Shown piece after piece: positions 46,850-56,053 of a stretch of DNA of 64,000 nt; the first letter of the stretch is position 1; each line of letters starts with the position of its first letter. Origin of the DNA: 62-47 sp051954235 (GTDB taxonomy: Bacteria > Pseudomonadota > Alphaproteobacteria > Rhizobiales > Xanthobacteraceae); contig JBQCHY010000097.1 of NCBI GenBank assembly GCA_051954235.1, positions 1 through 64,000 on the forward strand, in the 5' to 3' direction. Under the pieces are notes generated by a model. That model saw nothing but the letters and a program-made list of their open reading frames with translations, searched no databases and had not been told where the DNA came from. The position numbers and the translations under genes were made by a program.

Positions 46850-46989
46850 CCCGACGCTTGACGAATACGCCAGAGGTGGCCGGCGCCGGCCGCCTTCGGT
46901 TCGACAACGGCGTCTCGGCCGCAACAGCCGAAGCGTTTGGCAAAAAAGGAAGCGAACCGAATCCGCGTTCGCATGAGGGAGGCACGGCA

Positions 46990-48528
46990 ATGGACCAACT
47001 CAGCAGCATGGACGCATCATTCCTGCATTTCGAAACGCCGGAAACGCCGATGCATGTCGGCAGCCTGATGCTGTTCGAATTGCCCGAAGGATACGACGGC
47101 GACTACTACGAAGACGTCAAGGCGATGCTTGGCAAGCGGCTGCATCTCGCAACGGTGCTGACGCGCAAGCTGGCGCCGATGCCGTTCGAACTGGCGGAGC
47201 CGGTCTGGATCGAGGACGACGACATCGATCTCGATTATCATGTGCGCACTGTGACGTTGCGTCGCCCCGGCACCATGGCGCAACTCGAGCAACTCATTGC
47301 GCGGCTGCATTCGACGCTTCTCGACCGCAGCCGTCCGCTGTGGGAAATGTATGTCATCGACGGCCTCGAGAACGGCCAGATGGCCTTCTATACCAAGGCG
47401 CATCACTCGGGCGTCGACGGCAAGGCCGGGGTCGAACTGGCGAAGGTGCTCTACGATACCTCGCCGAAGATTCGCGAAGTGCCGCCGCCGCGCCGCAAGC
47501 GGACGACGGGACAGTACCAGCTCGGTGTCACTGAGCTGCTGCAGGCCGCCGCAACCAACGCAGCGCAGCAGTATCGCAAGATCGCGGAAGCGCTGCCGAC
47601 CGCAGCCAAGGCGTTCAGTACAGCCGCCAATGTGATTGCCAGCCAGCGCCTGCCGCAGGGCGAGCGTCAGTTGAATCTGGGTCTCGCGCCCAAGACCATC
47701 TTCAACGACTCGATTACCAACCAGCGCTCCTATACGACGATGTCGGTGCCGCTCGCTGACGTCAAGGAATTGGGCAAGCGGGTTGGCGGCACCGTCAACA
47801 CCATCGTGATGGCGATGTGCTCGATCGCGCTGCATCGTTTCCTGAAGGAGCGCAACCTGCTGCCGAAGGAGCCGTTGATCGCGATGGTGCCGGTCAGCCT
47901 GCGCACCGAAGGCGACAGTGCGATGAACAACCAAGTGTCGGCGGTTCGGGTCGATCTCGCCACCGACATCAAGAACCTGCCGGATCGCTTCAAGGCGATC
48001 CATAATTCGTCGGAAGCGGCGAAGGCGGTGGTGCGCGAACTCAAGCCGGTGCTCGGGATGAATGTGCCGATCACCGGCGCGCCGTGGCTGATGACCGGGC
48101 TTGCCTCGCTGATGGGCCGCTCGAATCTGGCGAGCCGCGTTCCAGCGGCCGGCAACGTGCTGATCTCCAACGTTCCGGGTCCGCCGATGCCGCTGTATAT
48201 GGCCGGCGCGCGGATGCTCCATTATTACCCGGTGTCGATCCCGTACCATGGCAGCGCCCTGAATATCACGGTGCAGAGCTATGCCGGGCTGCTCGACTTC
48301 GGCGTGACGGCCTGTCGACGCGTGCTGTCGCAGGACGAATCCTACGAACTCATCGAGCATCTTAAGAACGCGCTGAAGGAGATCGAGGCGCTGCCGCCGG
48401 TGACGGAGGCATCGGCCGCAGCCGCCGCGCCGCAGCCCGCCGAGTTGACGATCGAACAGCCGAGTAAATCGTCGGGCAAGGCGAAGGCGGCTTCGGCTGC
48501 CAAGTCGGAAGCCTCGCGAGAAGCCTAA
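46990..48528 (+). CDS. Wax-ester synthase / diacylglycerol acyltransferase (WS/DGAT)
   Basis: A 512-residue acyltransferase joining acyl-CoA to a long-chain alcohol or diacylglycerol. The catalytic HHSGVDG (HHxxxDG, H138-D143) is intact. MDASFLHFE at the start and SNVPGPPMPLYMAGARM late in the protein are family hallmarks. The last 45 residues are a low-complexity Ala/Lys/Ser tail beyond the usual end of the enzyme. gagggaggc precedes the ATG. It closes the AraC-phasin-ligase run, which makes a lipid-inclusion function the natural reading; wax ester or triacylglycerol cannot be told apart. Confidence 0.9.
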   Translation: MDQLSSMDASFLHFETPETPMHVGSLMLFELPEGYDGDYYEDVKAMLGKRLHLATVLTRKLAPMPFELAEPVWIEDDDIDLDYHVRTVTLRRPGTMAQLEQLIARLHSTLLDRSRPLWEMYVIDGLENGQMAFYTKAHHSGVDGKAGVELAKVLYDTSPKIREVPPPRRKRTTGQYQLGVTELLQAAATNAAQQYRKIAEALPTAAKAFSTAANVIASQRLPQGERQLNLGLAPKTIFNDSITNQRSYTTMSVPLADVKELGKRVGGTVNTIVMAMCSIALHRFLKERNLLPKEPLIAMVPVSLRTEGDSAMNNQVSAVRVDLATDIKNLPDRFKAIHNSSEAAKAVVRELKPVLGMNVPITGAPWLMTGLASLMGRSNLASRVPAAGNVLISNVPGPPMPLYMAGARMLHYYPVSIPYHGSALNITVQSYAGLLDFGVTACRRVLSQDESYELIEHLKNALKEIEALPPVTEASAAAAAPQPAELTIEQPSKSSGKAKAASAAKSEASREA

Positions 48529-48690
48529 CGCGCCGCTGCGACGGCCGTTGCGAAGCGATCCTCGAATGCCATTCGGGCATGGCTTTGTCGCGGCCGTTGC
48601 AGGGCGGGCTGAATGAACTTCAACGACCGGCCCTTCCGCAACGGAAGGCCATCGTTCACTGAATCAAGTTATCGGGTGGAGGGAACCAAA

Positions 48691-50037
48691 ATGCATCCTA
48701 CGACGACGGGCAAGATGCCCCACGTGGCCGAGAGCGCACCGCTCAACGCTCTGTTCTCCAAGATCAACTGGCGCATCATTCCGCTGCTGCTGATCGCCTA
48801 CATGGTCGCGTATCTCGACCGCATCAACATCGGCTACGCGCAGTTGCAGATGAAGCAGACGCTGCCGTTCAGCGATGCGGTGTACGGCCTCGGCGCCGGC
48901 ATCTTCTTCATCGGCTACTTCCTGTTTGAAGTGCCGAGCAACCTGCTGCTCGAGAAGATCGGCGCGCGCAAGACGCTGTTGCGCATCATGGTGCTGTGGG
49001 GCGCTGCCGCCGTCGCGATGATGTTCGTTTCGACGCCGACGCAGTTCTATGTCGTGCGCTTCCTGCTCGGCGCGTTCGAGGCCGGCTTCTTCCCAGGCGT
49101 CATCCTGTACTTCACCTACTGGTATCCGTCGGTGCGGCGCGGGCAGGTGATCGCGATCTTCATGTCGGCCACCACCATCATCTCGGTCATCGCCGGCCCG
49201 CTGTGCGGCAGCATCCTGAAGTATTTCGACGGCATCGCCGGCATGCACGGCTGGCAGTGGCTGTTCCTGGTGCAGGGCCTGCCCGCGATCATTCTCGGTT
49301 TCCTCGTCTTTGTCCTGTTGCAGGACAAGCCGTCGCAGGCCAATTGGCTGTCGAGCGAGGAAAAGGCGCTGCATGCCGATCGCATGAGCCACGACGTCAA
49401 GGATGTCCAAGGTGAGCCCGCCGGTTCGTTCGCACAGTGCCTGCGCGACCCGCGGGTCTACATCCTGTCGCTGGTATATTTCCTGCTGCTCGGCGCAACC
49501 TATGTCATGGTGTTCTGGCTGCCGACCCTGATCCAGAGCTGGGGCGTCAAGGACCTGTTCCTGATCGGCGTTTACGCCGCCATTCCCAACGCCGTCGGCG
49601 TCATCGGAATGATCCTGATCGGCCGCCACTCGGACAAGTGGCATGAACGCCGCTGGCATTTCGCGGCCTGCGTCGGCATCGCGGCGGTCGGTCTGTTCCT
49701 CACGACGCTGCTGCAAGGCAACCTGGTGGGATCGATCATCGCGCTGTCCTTCGCCGTGATCGGCATCGCGTCGGCGACGCCGCTGTTCTTCGCGCTCATC
49801 AGCGAATATCTCTCCGCCGGCGCGGCCGCCGGCGGTCTCGCGCTGATCAGCAGTCTCGGTAACCTGGGGCCGGCGGTCAGCCCGTCGATCAACGGGTTCA
49901 TCATCAAGAACACCGGCGACAACATCTACAGCATGTACTTCGTGATGGGGCTCTACATCCTGTCCGGTCTGTTGCTGCTGCTGGCGATTCGGCCGCTCGC
50001 GACCGCGCGCGGTGCAATGCCGGCTCCGGCGCATTGA
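48691..50037 (+). CDS. MFS transporter, anion:cation symporter type
   Basis: A 448-residue, about twelve-segment MFS protein of the ACS family (phthalate, hydroxyphenylacetate and tartrate type). Segment 1 has IAYMVAYLDRINIGYA, segment 2-3 has FFIGYFLFEVPSNLLLEKIGAR and a typical WLSSEEKALHADR loop is present. The ATG at 48691 follows tggaggga; the longer frame from 48613 covers a CCTTCCG-caa-CGGAAGG hairpin (48632-48648) in the leader. Such carriers take up organic anions with protons. A terminator follows. Confidence 0.88.
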   Translation: MHPTTTGKMPHVAESAPLNALFSKINWRIIPLLLIAYMVAYLDRINIGYAQLQMKQTLPFSDAVYGLGAGIFFIGYFLFEVPSNLLLEKIGARKTLLRIMVLWGAAAVAMMFVSTPTQFYVVRFLLGAFEAGFFPGVILYFTYWYPSVRRGQVIAIFMSATTIISVIAGPLCGSILKYFDGIAGMHGWQWLFLVQGLPAIILGFLVFVLLQDKPSQANWLSSEEKALHADRMSHDVKDVQGEPAGSFAQCLRDPRVYILSLVYFLLLGATYVMVFWLPTLIQSWGVKDLFLIGVYAAIPNAVGVIGMILIGRHSDKWHERRWHFAACVGIAAVGLFLTTLLQGNLVGSIIALSFAVIGIASATPLFFALISEYLSAGAAAGGLALISSLGNLGPAVSPSINGFIIKNTGDNIYSMYFVMGLYILSGLLLLLAIRPLATARGAMPAPAH

Positions 50038-50064
50038 CGGCATTGTCGTCATCGATCGAAACCG

Positions 50065-50088
50065 AGGCCGCCCCATGGGGCGGCCTTT
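50065..50088 (+). terminator. Terminator hairpin after the MFS gene
   Basis: AGGCCGCCCC-at-GGGGCGGCCT is a perfect 10-bp inverted repeat with a short TT following. It starts 28 nt after the MFS stop. Confidence 0.65.
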
Positions 50089-50143
50089 GCCAATGACGAT
50101 CCGCAACGATGTTCCAACGTCTTCGATGGAAGCTTGCACGCCG

Positions 50144-50728
50144 ATGGACCTCAACGCGCTGACGCGAGAGATGCCCGAAGATGAGCGCCCAAGATTGCTG
50201 GCCCATCTTCTGGCGCTGGGGTCGGAGGATCGTCATCTCAGGTTCGGCCACGTGTTGTCTGACGACGGCATCCGCAAATATGTCGAGAGCATCGATCTGT
50301 CGCGCGACGTGGTGTTCGTGGTGACTGATGCTGAGCTGGCGGTGATCGGCGCCGCGCATCTCGCACGCAAGGAGAACGACGCCGAACTCGGCGTGTCGGT
50401 TCTGCCCGAATATCGCGGGCGTGGCATCGGCGCGGCGCTGCTGGAGCGCTCGGCGGCGCGGGTGCGCAATTGGGGCGTCCGCGTGCTGTTCATGAATTGT
50501 CTGGTCGAGAACGCTACGATGATGAATCTCGCGCGCAAGCAAGGCATGAAGATCGTTGTGTCCGGCGCCGACGCCGAGGCTTTTGTGAAGCTTCCGCGCG
50601 GCGACCTTGCGAGTTTCGCCAGCGAGGCCGTCGCCGAGCATCTTGGCCTGTTCGATCACGCGCTGAAATCAGGATGGCAGGCGCTGCACGGTCGTTTTGC
50701 GTCGCCGACCGATTCGTCCAAAGCTTAA
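50144..50728 (+). CDS. GNAT family N-acetyltransferase
   Basis: About 194 residues with a GNAT fold: VIGAAHLARKENDAELGVSVLPEYRGRGIGAALL contains the acetyl-CoA pyrophosphate loop (YRGRGIGAAL), and LFMNCLVENATMMNLARKQG follows. The start is uncertain. The ATG at 50144 (MDLNALTREM) is preferred because the ATG at 50093 lies only 5 nt after the terminator hairpin; 50126 is another choice. It is followed 26 nt later by an SDR. The substrate is unknown. Confidence 0.78.
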   Translation: MDLNALTREMPEDERPRLLAHLLALGSEDRHLRFGHVLSDDGIRKYVESIDLSRDVVFVVTDAELAVIGAAHLARKENDAELGVSVLPEYRGRGIGAALLERSAARVRNWGVRVLFMNCLVENATMMNLARKQGMKIVVSGADAEAFVKLPRGDLASFASEAVAEHLGLFDHALKSGWQALHGRFASPTDSSKA

Positions 50729-50754
50729 CGCGTCGAAAGCAGGAGAGGGACGCC

Positions 50755-51549
50755 ATGGCAACGAATGAAAACGAAGGACAATGCGCACTGGTGACCGGCG
50801 CATCCGCCGGCATCGGGCAAGAACTGGCGCGGGTTCTCGCCGCCAACAAGTTCAATCTCGTTTTGCTGGCACGCAGCCGCGACAAGCTGCAAGAGCTTGC
50901 CAACGAATTGTCCGCGGCGCACGGCGTCCGCACCACCATCGTTCCAGCGGATCTCAGCGAACCCGGCGCGGCGGAGGCGGTGTTCCAGGCGGTGCGCGAT
51001 GCCGGAACGCAGATCGATCTTCTGGTCAACAATGCCGGGTTGCTGATGGAGGGGCGCTTCAACGCGCTGGATCTCGACAAACAGTTGCAGCTTCTGCAGG
51101 TCAATATCGTCGCCATGACGGCGATGACGCATCTGTTCCTGGCGCCGATGCTGGAGCGTAAGCGCGGTCGCATTCTCAACGTCGCGTCCATCGCGTCGTT
51201 CATGCCGGTGCCTAATCTCGCGGTCTATGCCGCGTCCAAGGCTTACGTGCGTTCGTTCGGCGATGCGCTGTTTCAGGAATTGAGCGGCAGCGGCATCACT
51301 GTGACGACGCTCTGTCCCGGCGTGACCGACACCGGCATGGTGCAGGGCACCGATCTCGGCAGCGTGCCGAGCGTGATGATCATGGACCCCAAAAGTGTGG
51401 CGCTGGAGGGCTATCGCGCCTGCATGGCCGGCAAGCCGGTGCACATCGCGGGCCTCGCCAACGAGCTTGCGATGCAGTGGATCAAGTATCAGCCGAGCTG
51501 GCTGGTGCGGGCGGTCGGCAGCGTGCTGAGCAAGGGGCGCGACAAGTGA
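50755..51549 (+). CDS. SDR family oxidoreductase (DltE/YqjQ-like)
   Basis: A 264-residue SDR. TGASAGIG, NNAGLLMEG, YAASKAYVRSF with the catalytic YxxxK, and CPGVTDTGM are visible. The C-terminus is of the membrane-lipid-associated SDR type (no VxGxxxxVDGG end; instead YQPSWLVRAVGSVLSKGR). aggagaggga precedes the ATG. This subfamily often acts on lipids or fatty aldehydes. It fits the surrounding acyl-CoA/wax genes, a positional inference. Confidence 0.87.
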   Translation: MATNENEGQCALVTGASAGIGQELARVLAANKFNLVLLARSRDKLQELANELSAAHGVRTTIVPADLSEPGAAEAVFQAVRDAGTQIDLLVNNAGLLMEGRFNALDLDKQLQLLQVNIVAMTAMTHLFLAPMLERKRGRILNVASIASFMPVPNLAVYAASKAYVRSFGDALFQELSGSGITVTTLCPGVTDTGMVQGTDLGSVPSVMIMDPKSVALEGYRACMAGKPVHIAGLANELAMQWIKYQPSWLVRAVGSVLSKGRDK

Positions 51550-51644
51550 CGTCACCATCTCGTTGCGATACCTGACGCGACTAGCTAACGCCAATGCCAA
51601 TATGGATGCGATTGCGCGCAATTGCATGCAGGAGAGAGTGACGC

Positions 51645-52169
51645 ATGGATATCGACGCCATTTCGATTGGGAAAAACCCACCAGACGAAGTCAATGTGCT
51701 GATCGAGGTGCCGATCGGCGGTGAGCCGATCAAATATGAGATCGACAAGAAAGCCGGCACGCTGGTGGTCGACCGTTTCCTCTACACGCCGATGCGTTAT
51801 CCGGGAAACTATGGTTTCATTCCGCACACGCTGTCGCAGGACGGCGATCCATGCGACGTGCTGGTCGCCAATACGCGGCCGATCACGCCAGGCGCGGTCA
51901 TCGCGGTGCGTCCCATCGGCGTGCTGCGGATGACCGACGAGGCTGGCGGCGACGAAAAGATCGTCGCGGTGCCGGCGGCGCGGCTGACACAGCGTTACGC
52001 GCACATCAAGAACTATACCGATCTGCCGGAGATCGCTTGCCGCCAGATCGAACACTTCTTCGCCCACTACAAGGATCTCGAACCGGGCAAATGGGTGAAG
52101 TGCGACGGCTGGGGTGACGCCGACGAAGCGCGTCGGCTGATCGTTGAAGGAATTGCACGCGCCAAGTAA
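51645..52169 (+). CDS. ppa: Inorganic pyrophosphatase
   Basis: A 174-residue soluble family I inorganic pyrophosphatase, hydrolysing PPi to two phosphates with Mg2+. The signature DGDPCDVLV (D66, D68, D71, the metal aspartates) is intact, with YEIDKKAGTL, RFLYTPMRYPGNYGFIP and KNYTDLPE. aggagaga precedes the ATG. Removing pyrophosphate pulls AMP-forming ligase reactions, of which this window has five, but the gene is a housekeeping one and its place here may be chance. Confidence 0.95.
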   Translation: MDIDAISIGKNPPDEVNVLIEVPIGGEPIKYEIDKKAGTLVVDRFLYTPMRYPGNYGFIPHTLSQDGDPCDVLVANTRPITPGAVIAVRPIGVLRMTDEAGGDEKIVAVPAARLTQRYAHIKNYTDLPEIACRQIEHFFAHYKDLEPGKWVKCDGWGDADEARRLIVEGIARAK

Positions 52170-52228
52170 GATCGGCCGTCACTTGGAGAGGCTGATTCAG
52201 AATGCAGCAAAAAAGCAGTCCTTATCTC

Positions 52229-52312
52229 CGTCATTGCGAGGAGCGCAGCGACGAAGCAATCCAGCCCTTACTTTGTGACCTTCTGGATTGCTTCGCTTCG
52301 CTCGCAATGACG
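52229..52312. repeat. Palindromic intergenic repeat, type B copy 4
   Basis: Arms cgtcattgcgaggagcg and cttcgctcgcaatgacg with inner gaagcaatccag/ctggattgcttc. It follows the pyrophosphatase gene. Confidence 0.8.
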
Positions 52313-52409
52313 GAGATGCGCGTTTATCTGCCGTCTCTCTCTGTCAGTCTCTCAGGATAACACCACCACCAAAACTCTATCGCATCATGTCCTAAGGAGT
52401 GAACTGCTT

Positions 52410-53321
52410 ATGCCTACAGTTGCCGCGAACGGAATCGAAATTGCCTACGACGAATTTGGCGATGCGAAAGCGCCGGTCATTCTGCTGATCATGGGCCTCG
52501 GCACCCAGATGATCGCGTGGCCAGTTCCGTTCTGCGAGGCGCTGGTCGCGCGTGGTTTCCGCGTGGTGCGGTTCGACAATCGCGACATCGGTCTCTCCAC
52601 CAAGTTTGACAGCGTCGGTCCGGTGGACGTGGTCGGCGGCTTCACCCGCGCGCTGGCCGGCGAGCCGGTCGACGCGCCTTACAACCTGAACGACATGGCG
52701 GCCGATGCCGTCGGCCTGATGGACAAGTTGGGAATCGCGCGCGCCCACATCGTCGGCGCCTCGATGGGCGGTATGATTGCGCAGGTGGTCGCCGCCAAAT
52801 ATCCCGACCGCACGCGCAGTCTGGTGTCGATCATGTCGTCGAGCGGCGATCCGGGCCTCCCGCCGGGCAAGCCCGAAGCCATCGCTGCGCTGCTGGCGCC
52901 GCGCCCCGATGCCGCTGACCGCGAGGCCGTCATCACCCATGGCATGAAGGTCTATCGCGTCATCGGCAGCCCCGGCTTTCCGACTTCCGACGCCGAGCTT
53001 CGCGTCAAGATCGAGCAATCCACCGATCGCTCCTATTATCCGGTCGGCGTCGGGCGTCAGTTGATGGCCGTCCTTGCCTCGGGGAGCCGTGTCGAGTTGC
53101 TGAAAACCATCGCGGCGCCAACGCTGGTGCTGCACGGCGCCGACGATCCACTGGTGCCGGTCGAAGCCGGGCAGGACACCGCGAAGCATGTCTCCGGATC
53201 GAAGCTGACCGTCGTGCCGGGCATGGGGCACGATCTTGCGCCTGGCCTGGTGCCGATCCTGGTCGAAGCCATCGCGGATCACTGCCACGCGGCCGACCAT
53301 CAGCCGCAGCCGGCCGAGTGA
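52410..53321 (+). CDS. Alpha/beta hydrolase
   Basis: A 303-residue alpha/beta hydrolase. LLIMGLGTQMIAW is the oxyanion strand, DNRDIGLS follows, GASMGGMIAQ carries the nucleophile serine, GADDPLVPVEAGQ the acid and PGMGHDL the histidine. Related proteins include epoxide-hydrolase-like and ester hydrolases, and lactonase-like enzymes. taaggagtgaact lies just before the ATG. It stands between two repeat blocks, so it is probably monocistronic. Confidence 0.88.
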   Translation: MPTVAANGIEIAYDEFGDAKAPVILLIMGLGTQMIAWPVPFCEALVARGFRVVRFDNRDIGLSTKFDSVGPVDVVGGFTRALAGEPVDAPYNLNDMAADAVGLMDKLGIARAHIVGASMGGMIAQVVAAKYPDRTRSLVSIMSSSGDPGLPPGKPEAIAALLAPRPDAADREAVITHGMKVYRVIGSPGFPTSDAELRVKIEQSTDRSYYPVGVGRQLMAVLASGSRVELLKTIAAPTLVLHGADDPLVPVEAGQDTAKHVSGSKLTVVPGMGHDLAPGLVPILVEAIADHCHAADHQPQPAE

Positions 53322-53345
53322 CGCGATATCGCGCAACTCGAAGAT

Positions 53346-53482
53346 CGTCGTCCCCGCACAGGCGGGGACCCATAACCCCTGGCGGTCGAGGTGAGAGCGA
53401 AGTCTGTCCGTCAACGCATTACGACCACCACCCACATTATTAGCGACACGGCGTATGGGTCCCCGTCTTCGCGGGGACGACG
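53346..53482. repeat. Palindromic intergenic repeat, type C
   Basis: The arms cgtcgtccccgcacaggcgggg and ccccgtcttcgcggggacgacg (ends only: cgtcgtcccc / ggggacgacg) lie about 90 nt apart, and tatgggtcccc mirrors ggggacccata. A third repeat sequence family in this window, seen once. Confidence 0.75.
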
Positions 53483-53545
53483 CCGTAGGTGTTATAGCGA
53501 CGTGCACGCGCTGCGACGTCATTCTGCCACTGAAGGAGACAATCG

Positions 53546-54319
53546 ATGGCACGAGACAGCAAGACGGTGAAAGCGCCGTCACTTGCCCTGCTGGCGACCG
53601 AGGGGCGCGGGTTGCTGGATATTCCGGCGCTGCTCGCCGCCGCGCCGTTCCTCGCCACCGCGCCGCGCGGGCAGCCGCATCCGGTGATGGTGCTGCCCGG
53701 CCTCGGCGCCGACGACACGTCTACCGTCGCCATTCGCGGCTTTCTCGAGCGTCTCGGATATAAGGTTCAGGGCTGGGGGCGCGGACGTAACGTTCGCGCG
53801 CCGGATTCCGATCTCGTCTCGATCGCCGAGCAGGTCAAGAAGCTCCACGCGGAGTCGGGCGAGAAGGTTAGCCTGATCGGTTGGAGCCGCGGCGGCATCA
53901 TCGCGCGCGAGGTGGCGCGGCATGTGCCTGATGCCGTGCGTCTGGTGGTGACGCTCGGCAGTCCGTTCGCCGCACCCGGCGCGAGTAACGTCAAGACGAT
54001 CTGGCGTGTCCTCACCGGCCAGAAATACGAACCCCCGACGGAGGAGCGGATCAGCCGGCTGGCGCAGCCGATCCCGGTGCCCTCGACGTCGATTTACACC
54101 CGCGCCGACGGCGTGGTGGCGTGGCAGGCCTGTCTTGAGGAAGACGGCCCGAAGCGCGAGAACATCGAAGTGATCACCACGCATATCGGGCTGGGCTTCC
54201 ACGCGCCGGCGCTATGGGTGATCGCCGACCGTCTCGCACAGCCGCTGGGAAGCTGGAAGCCGTTCCGTCCGAACGCACTGGTCGCGCCCTGGTTTCCACG
54301 GCAACGCCGGGCGACGTAA
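53546..54319 (+). CDS. Alpha/beta hydrolase, paralogue of the gene at 42864
   Basis: A 257-residue hydrolase clearly related along its length to the hydrolase at 42864: HPVMVLPGLGADDTST, KVSLIGWSRGGIIARE (nucleophile serine), PSTSIYTRADGVVAWQAC (acid) and THIGLGFHAP (histidine). The lid region differs. tgaaggagac precedes the ATG. It sits 11 kb from its paralogue, outside the phasin run, so it may act on a related ester or be separately regulated. Confidence 0.86.
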   Translation: MARDSKTVKAPSLALLATEGRGLLDIPALLAAAPFLATAPRGQPHPVMVLPGLGADDTSTVAIRGFLERLGYKVQGWGRGRNVRAPDSDLVSIAEQVKKLHAESGEKVSLIGWSRGGIIAREVARHVPDAVRLVVTLGSPFAAPGASNVKTIWRVLTGQKYEPPTEERISRLAQPIPVPSTSIYTRADGVVAWQACLEEDGPKRENIEVITTHIGLGFHAPALWVIADRLAQPLGSWKPFRPNALVAPWFPRQRRAT

Positions 54320-54382
54320 AGTTGTTGGCGCTGCTGATTGGTGCTTTGTGAGCTCGAATTCCTATTCGCGTCATCCTCTCCT

Positions 54383-54499
54383 CGTCATTGCGAGAAGTAC
54401 CCTGATCAGTGCTTCGTGCTGTCCGGGCACAGGCTCCGCGACGAAGCGATCCAGACTCTTGAAGAAAGACTGGATTGCTTCGCTTCGCTCGTAACAACG
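54383..54499. repeat. Palindromic intergenic repeat, type B copy 5 (interrupted)
   Basis: cgtcattgcgag... and ctggattgcttcgcttcgctcg with an extra segment in the left half. The right arm ends in cgtaacaacg rather than cgcaatgacg, a degenerate copy. Confidence 0.65.
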
Positions 54500-54511
54500 A
54501 ATATTCCTCTC

Positions 54512-54601
54512 CGTCATGGCCGGACTTGTTCCGGTCATCCACGTCTTTGACGATGCACGGATAGAAAGACATGGATGCCCGTGACGAGCACGGGCATGAC
54601 G
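54512..54601. repeat. Palindromic intergenic repeat, type A copy 5
   Basis: Arms cgtcatggccggacttg and cgagcacgggcatgacg. It lies directly beside a type B copy, so the 417-nt gap 54320-54736 is mostly repeat DNA; the last 130 nt hold the promoter of the next gene. Confidence 0.72.
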
Positions 54602-54736
54602 TTGCGCTAGTGAACAGGTCAGCTCGCATTCTATGGCGCTGGAGCGATCATGCGCCCGTCCGCCGAATGAACGCCTTGGCGCATCCGGCGCGCCGGTGCT
54701 AAGGCTGGCCCATACAACCAGGGGCGGGCGACCAGC

Positions 54737-56053
54737 ATGAGCGCGGCAGTTTCGATCGGTGATAGCAAGGCGGCGAGCCTGGAGCCGCATCCCCTGCGCA
54801 CGGCGGTGCTGGGCGAGGTCCATGCCCGGCCGGTGACGGCCGTCGTCGCGCCGGTGCGCATCCTGCATTTTGCTTTCGACACCACGGGCGAACGCGCCGC
54901 TGTCGATCGCGCCCAGCTCACCGCGTTCTGCACCGCGCGCGGTCTGGCGACGCCGCAGCGCGGCGAGAAGCATCTGCGCGTCACGCTCGGCGCCACCGTG
55001 CTGCGCTGGGAGCAGCATTCGGAATTCACCACCTATACTTGGGAATTTCCGTCCGAAGCCGACATGCCGCCGTTCCATCCTTCGGCCGAAAGCCTTGCCG
55101 CGCCGATGCGGCAGGTCAGCCAGCCGGGGCCGGTGCTGGTCGCCATCGATCTGCATCTGTTGCCGGAGAATCCCGCGCGCACCGCGCCGGAGCAACTGTT
55201 CGACCGCGCCAGTCTCGCCGCCGCCGAAACCGGCGACGCGCTTGCGACCTACGCCACCGACTTCCAACTCGATGCCGGCGGCTATGTCCGCATCCTCGTC
55301 ACCGATCGCGGCATGAGCGGCGAGCGCACCGGTACGCTGATCCAGCACATCATCGACATCGAGACCTACCGCACCTTCGCGCTGCTCGGTCTGCCGGAAG
55401 CGCAGCGGCTCGCGCCGTCCATCGCCGCCGCCGAGAAGCGGCTGGCAGAAGTCACCGAGACCATGCGCGGCGCGCGCGATCTCTCCGACAACCATCATCT
55501 GCTCGACGAACTGATGGCGCTGTCCGCCGAGGTCGAGGCCGGCGGCGCCGCGAGCCTGTTTCGCTTCGGGGCCAGCCGTGCCTACGACGAGATCGTCGCG
55601 CAGCGGCTGCAAAGCATCGGCGAGCGCGCCATTGGCAGCCTGCCGACATGGTCGTCGTTCCTCGCCCGCCGTATGGCACCTGCGCTGCGCACCTGCATGG
55701 CGACGGAGGCGCGGCAGGCCGCGCTGTCGGAAAAGCTGAAGCGCGCTGCCAACCTGTTGCGCACCCGCGTCGATGTCGAACGCCAGCAGCAGAACCAGGA
55801 ACTGCTAAGCTCGATGAACGAGCGCACGCGGCTGCAATTGCGCTTGCAGACGACGGTGGAAGGGCTCTCCGTTGCGGCCATTACCTATTACGTGGTCGGC
55901 CTCTTCGGCTATCTCGCCAAGGCCGCCCATGAGGCCCATGTGGTACGGATCGATCCGCTCTATCTCAGTGCCGGCTTCGTGCCGATCGCAGCGCTTTCGA
56001 TCTGGTGGGTGGTGCACCGCATCCGCAGCAAGCACATCGGCGAGCCGCACTGA
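54737..56053 (+). CDS. DUF3422 family membrane-anchored protein
   Basis: A 438-residue protein of the DUF3422 family. A soluble N-terminal part contains HPLRTAVLGEVHARP, FTTYTWEFPSE and YVRILVTDRGMSGERTGTLIQ. A helical region with AEKRLAEVTETMRGARDLSDNHHLLDEL, shown as parts, follows. Two C-terminal membrane segments are near YYVVGLFGYLAKA and GFVPIAALSIWWVV. The function of the family is unknown to me. It stands alone ahead of the tcuAB-like pair. Confidence 0.85.
   Translation: MSAAVSIGDSKAASLEPHPLRTAVLGEVHARPVTAVVAPVRILHFAFDTTGERAAVDRAQLTAFCTARGLATPQRGEKHLRVTLGATVLRWEQHSEFTTYTWEFPSEADMPPFHPSAESLAAPMRQVSQPGPVLVAIDLHLLPENPARTAPEQLFDRASLAAAETGDALATYATDFQLDAGGYVRILVTDRGMSGERTGTLIQHIIDIETYRTFALLGLPEAQRLAPSIAAAEKRLAEVTETMRGARDLSDNHHLLDELMALSAEVEAGGAASLFRFGASRAYDEIVAQRLQSIGERAIGSLPTWSSFLARRMAPALRTCMATEARQAALSEKLKRAANLLRTRVDVERQQQNQELLSSMNERTRLQLRLQTTVEGLSVAAITYYVVGLFGYLAKAAHEAHVVRIDPLYLSAGFVPIAALSIWWVVHRIRSKHIGEPH

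Noticed and set aside
51645..52169. Treating the pyrophosphatase as part of the lipid operon
   Set aside because: It is a universal housekeeping gene with a 95-nt gap before it. Linkage to the ligases is possible but unsupported.
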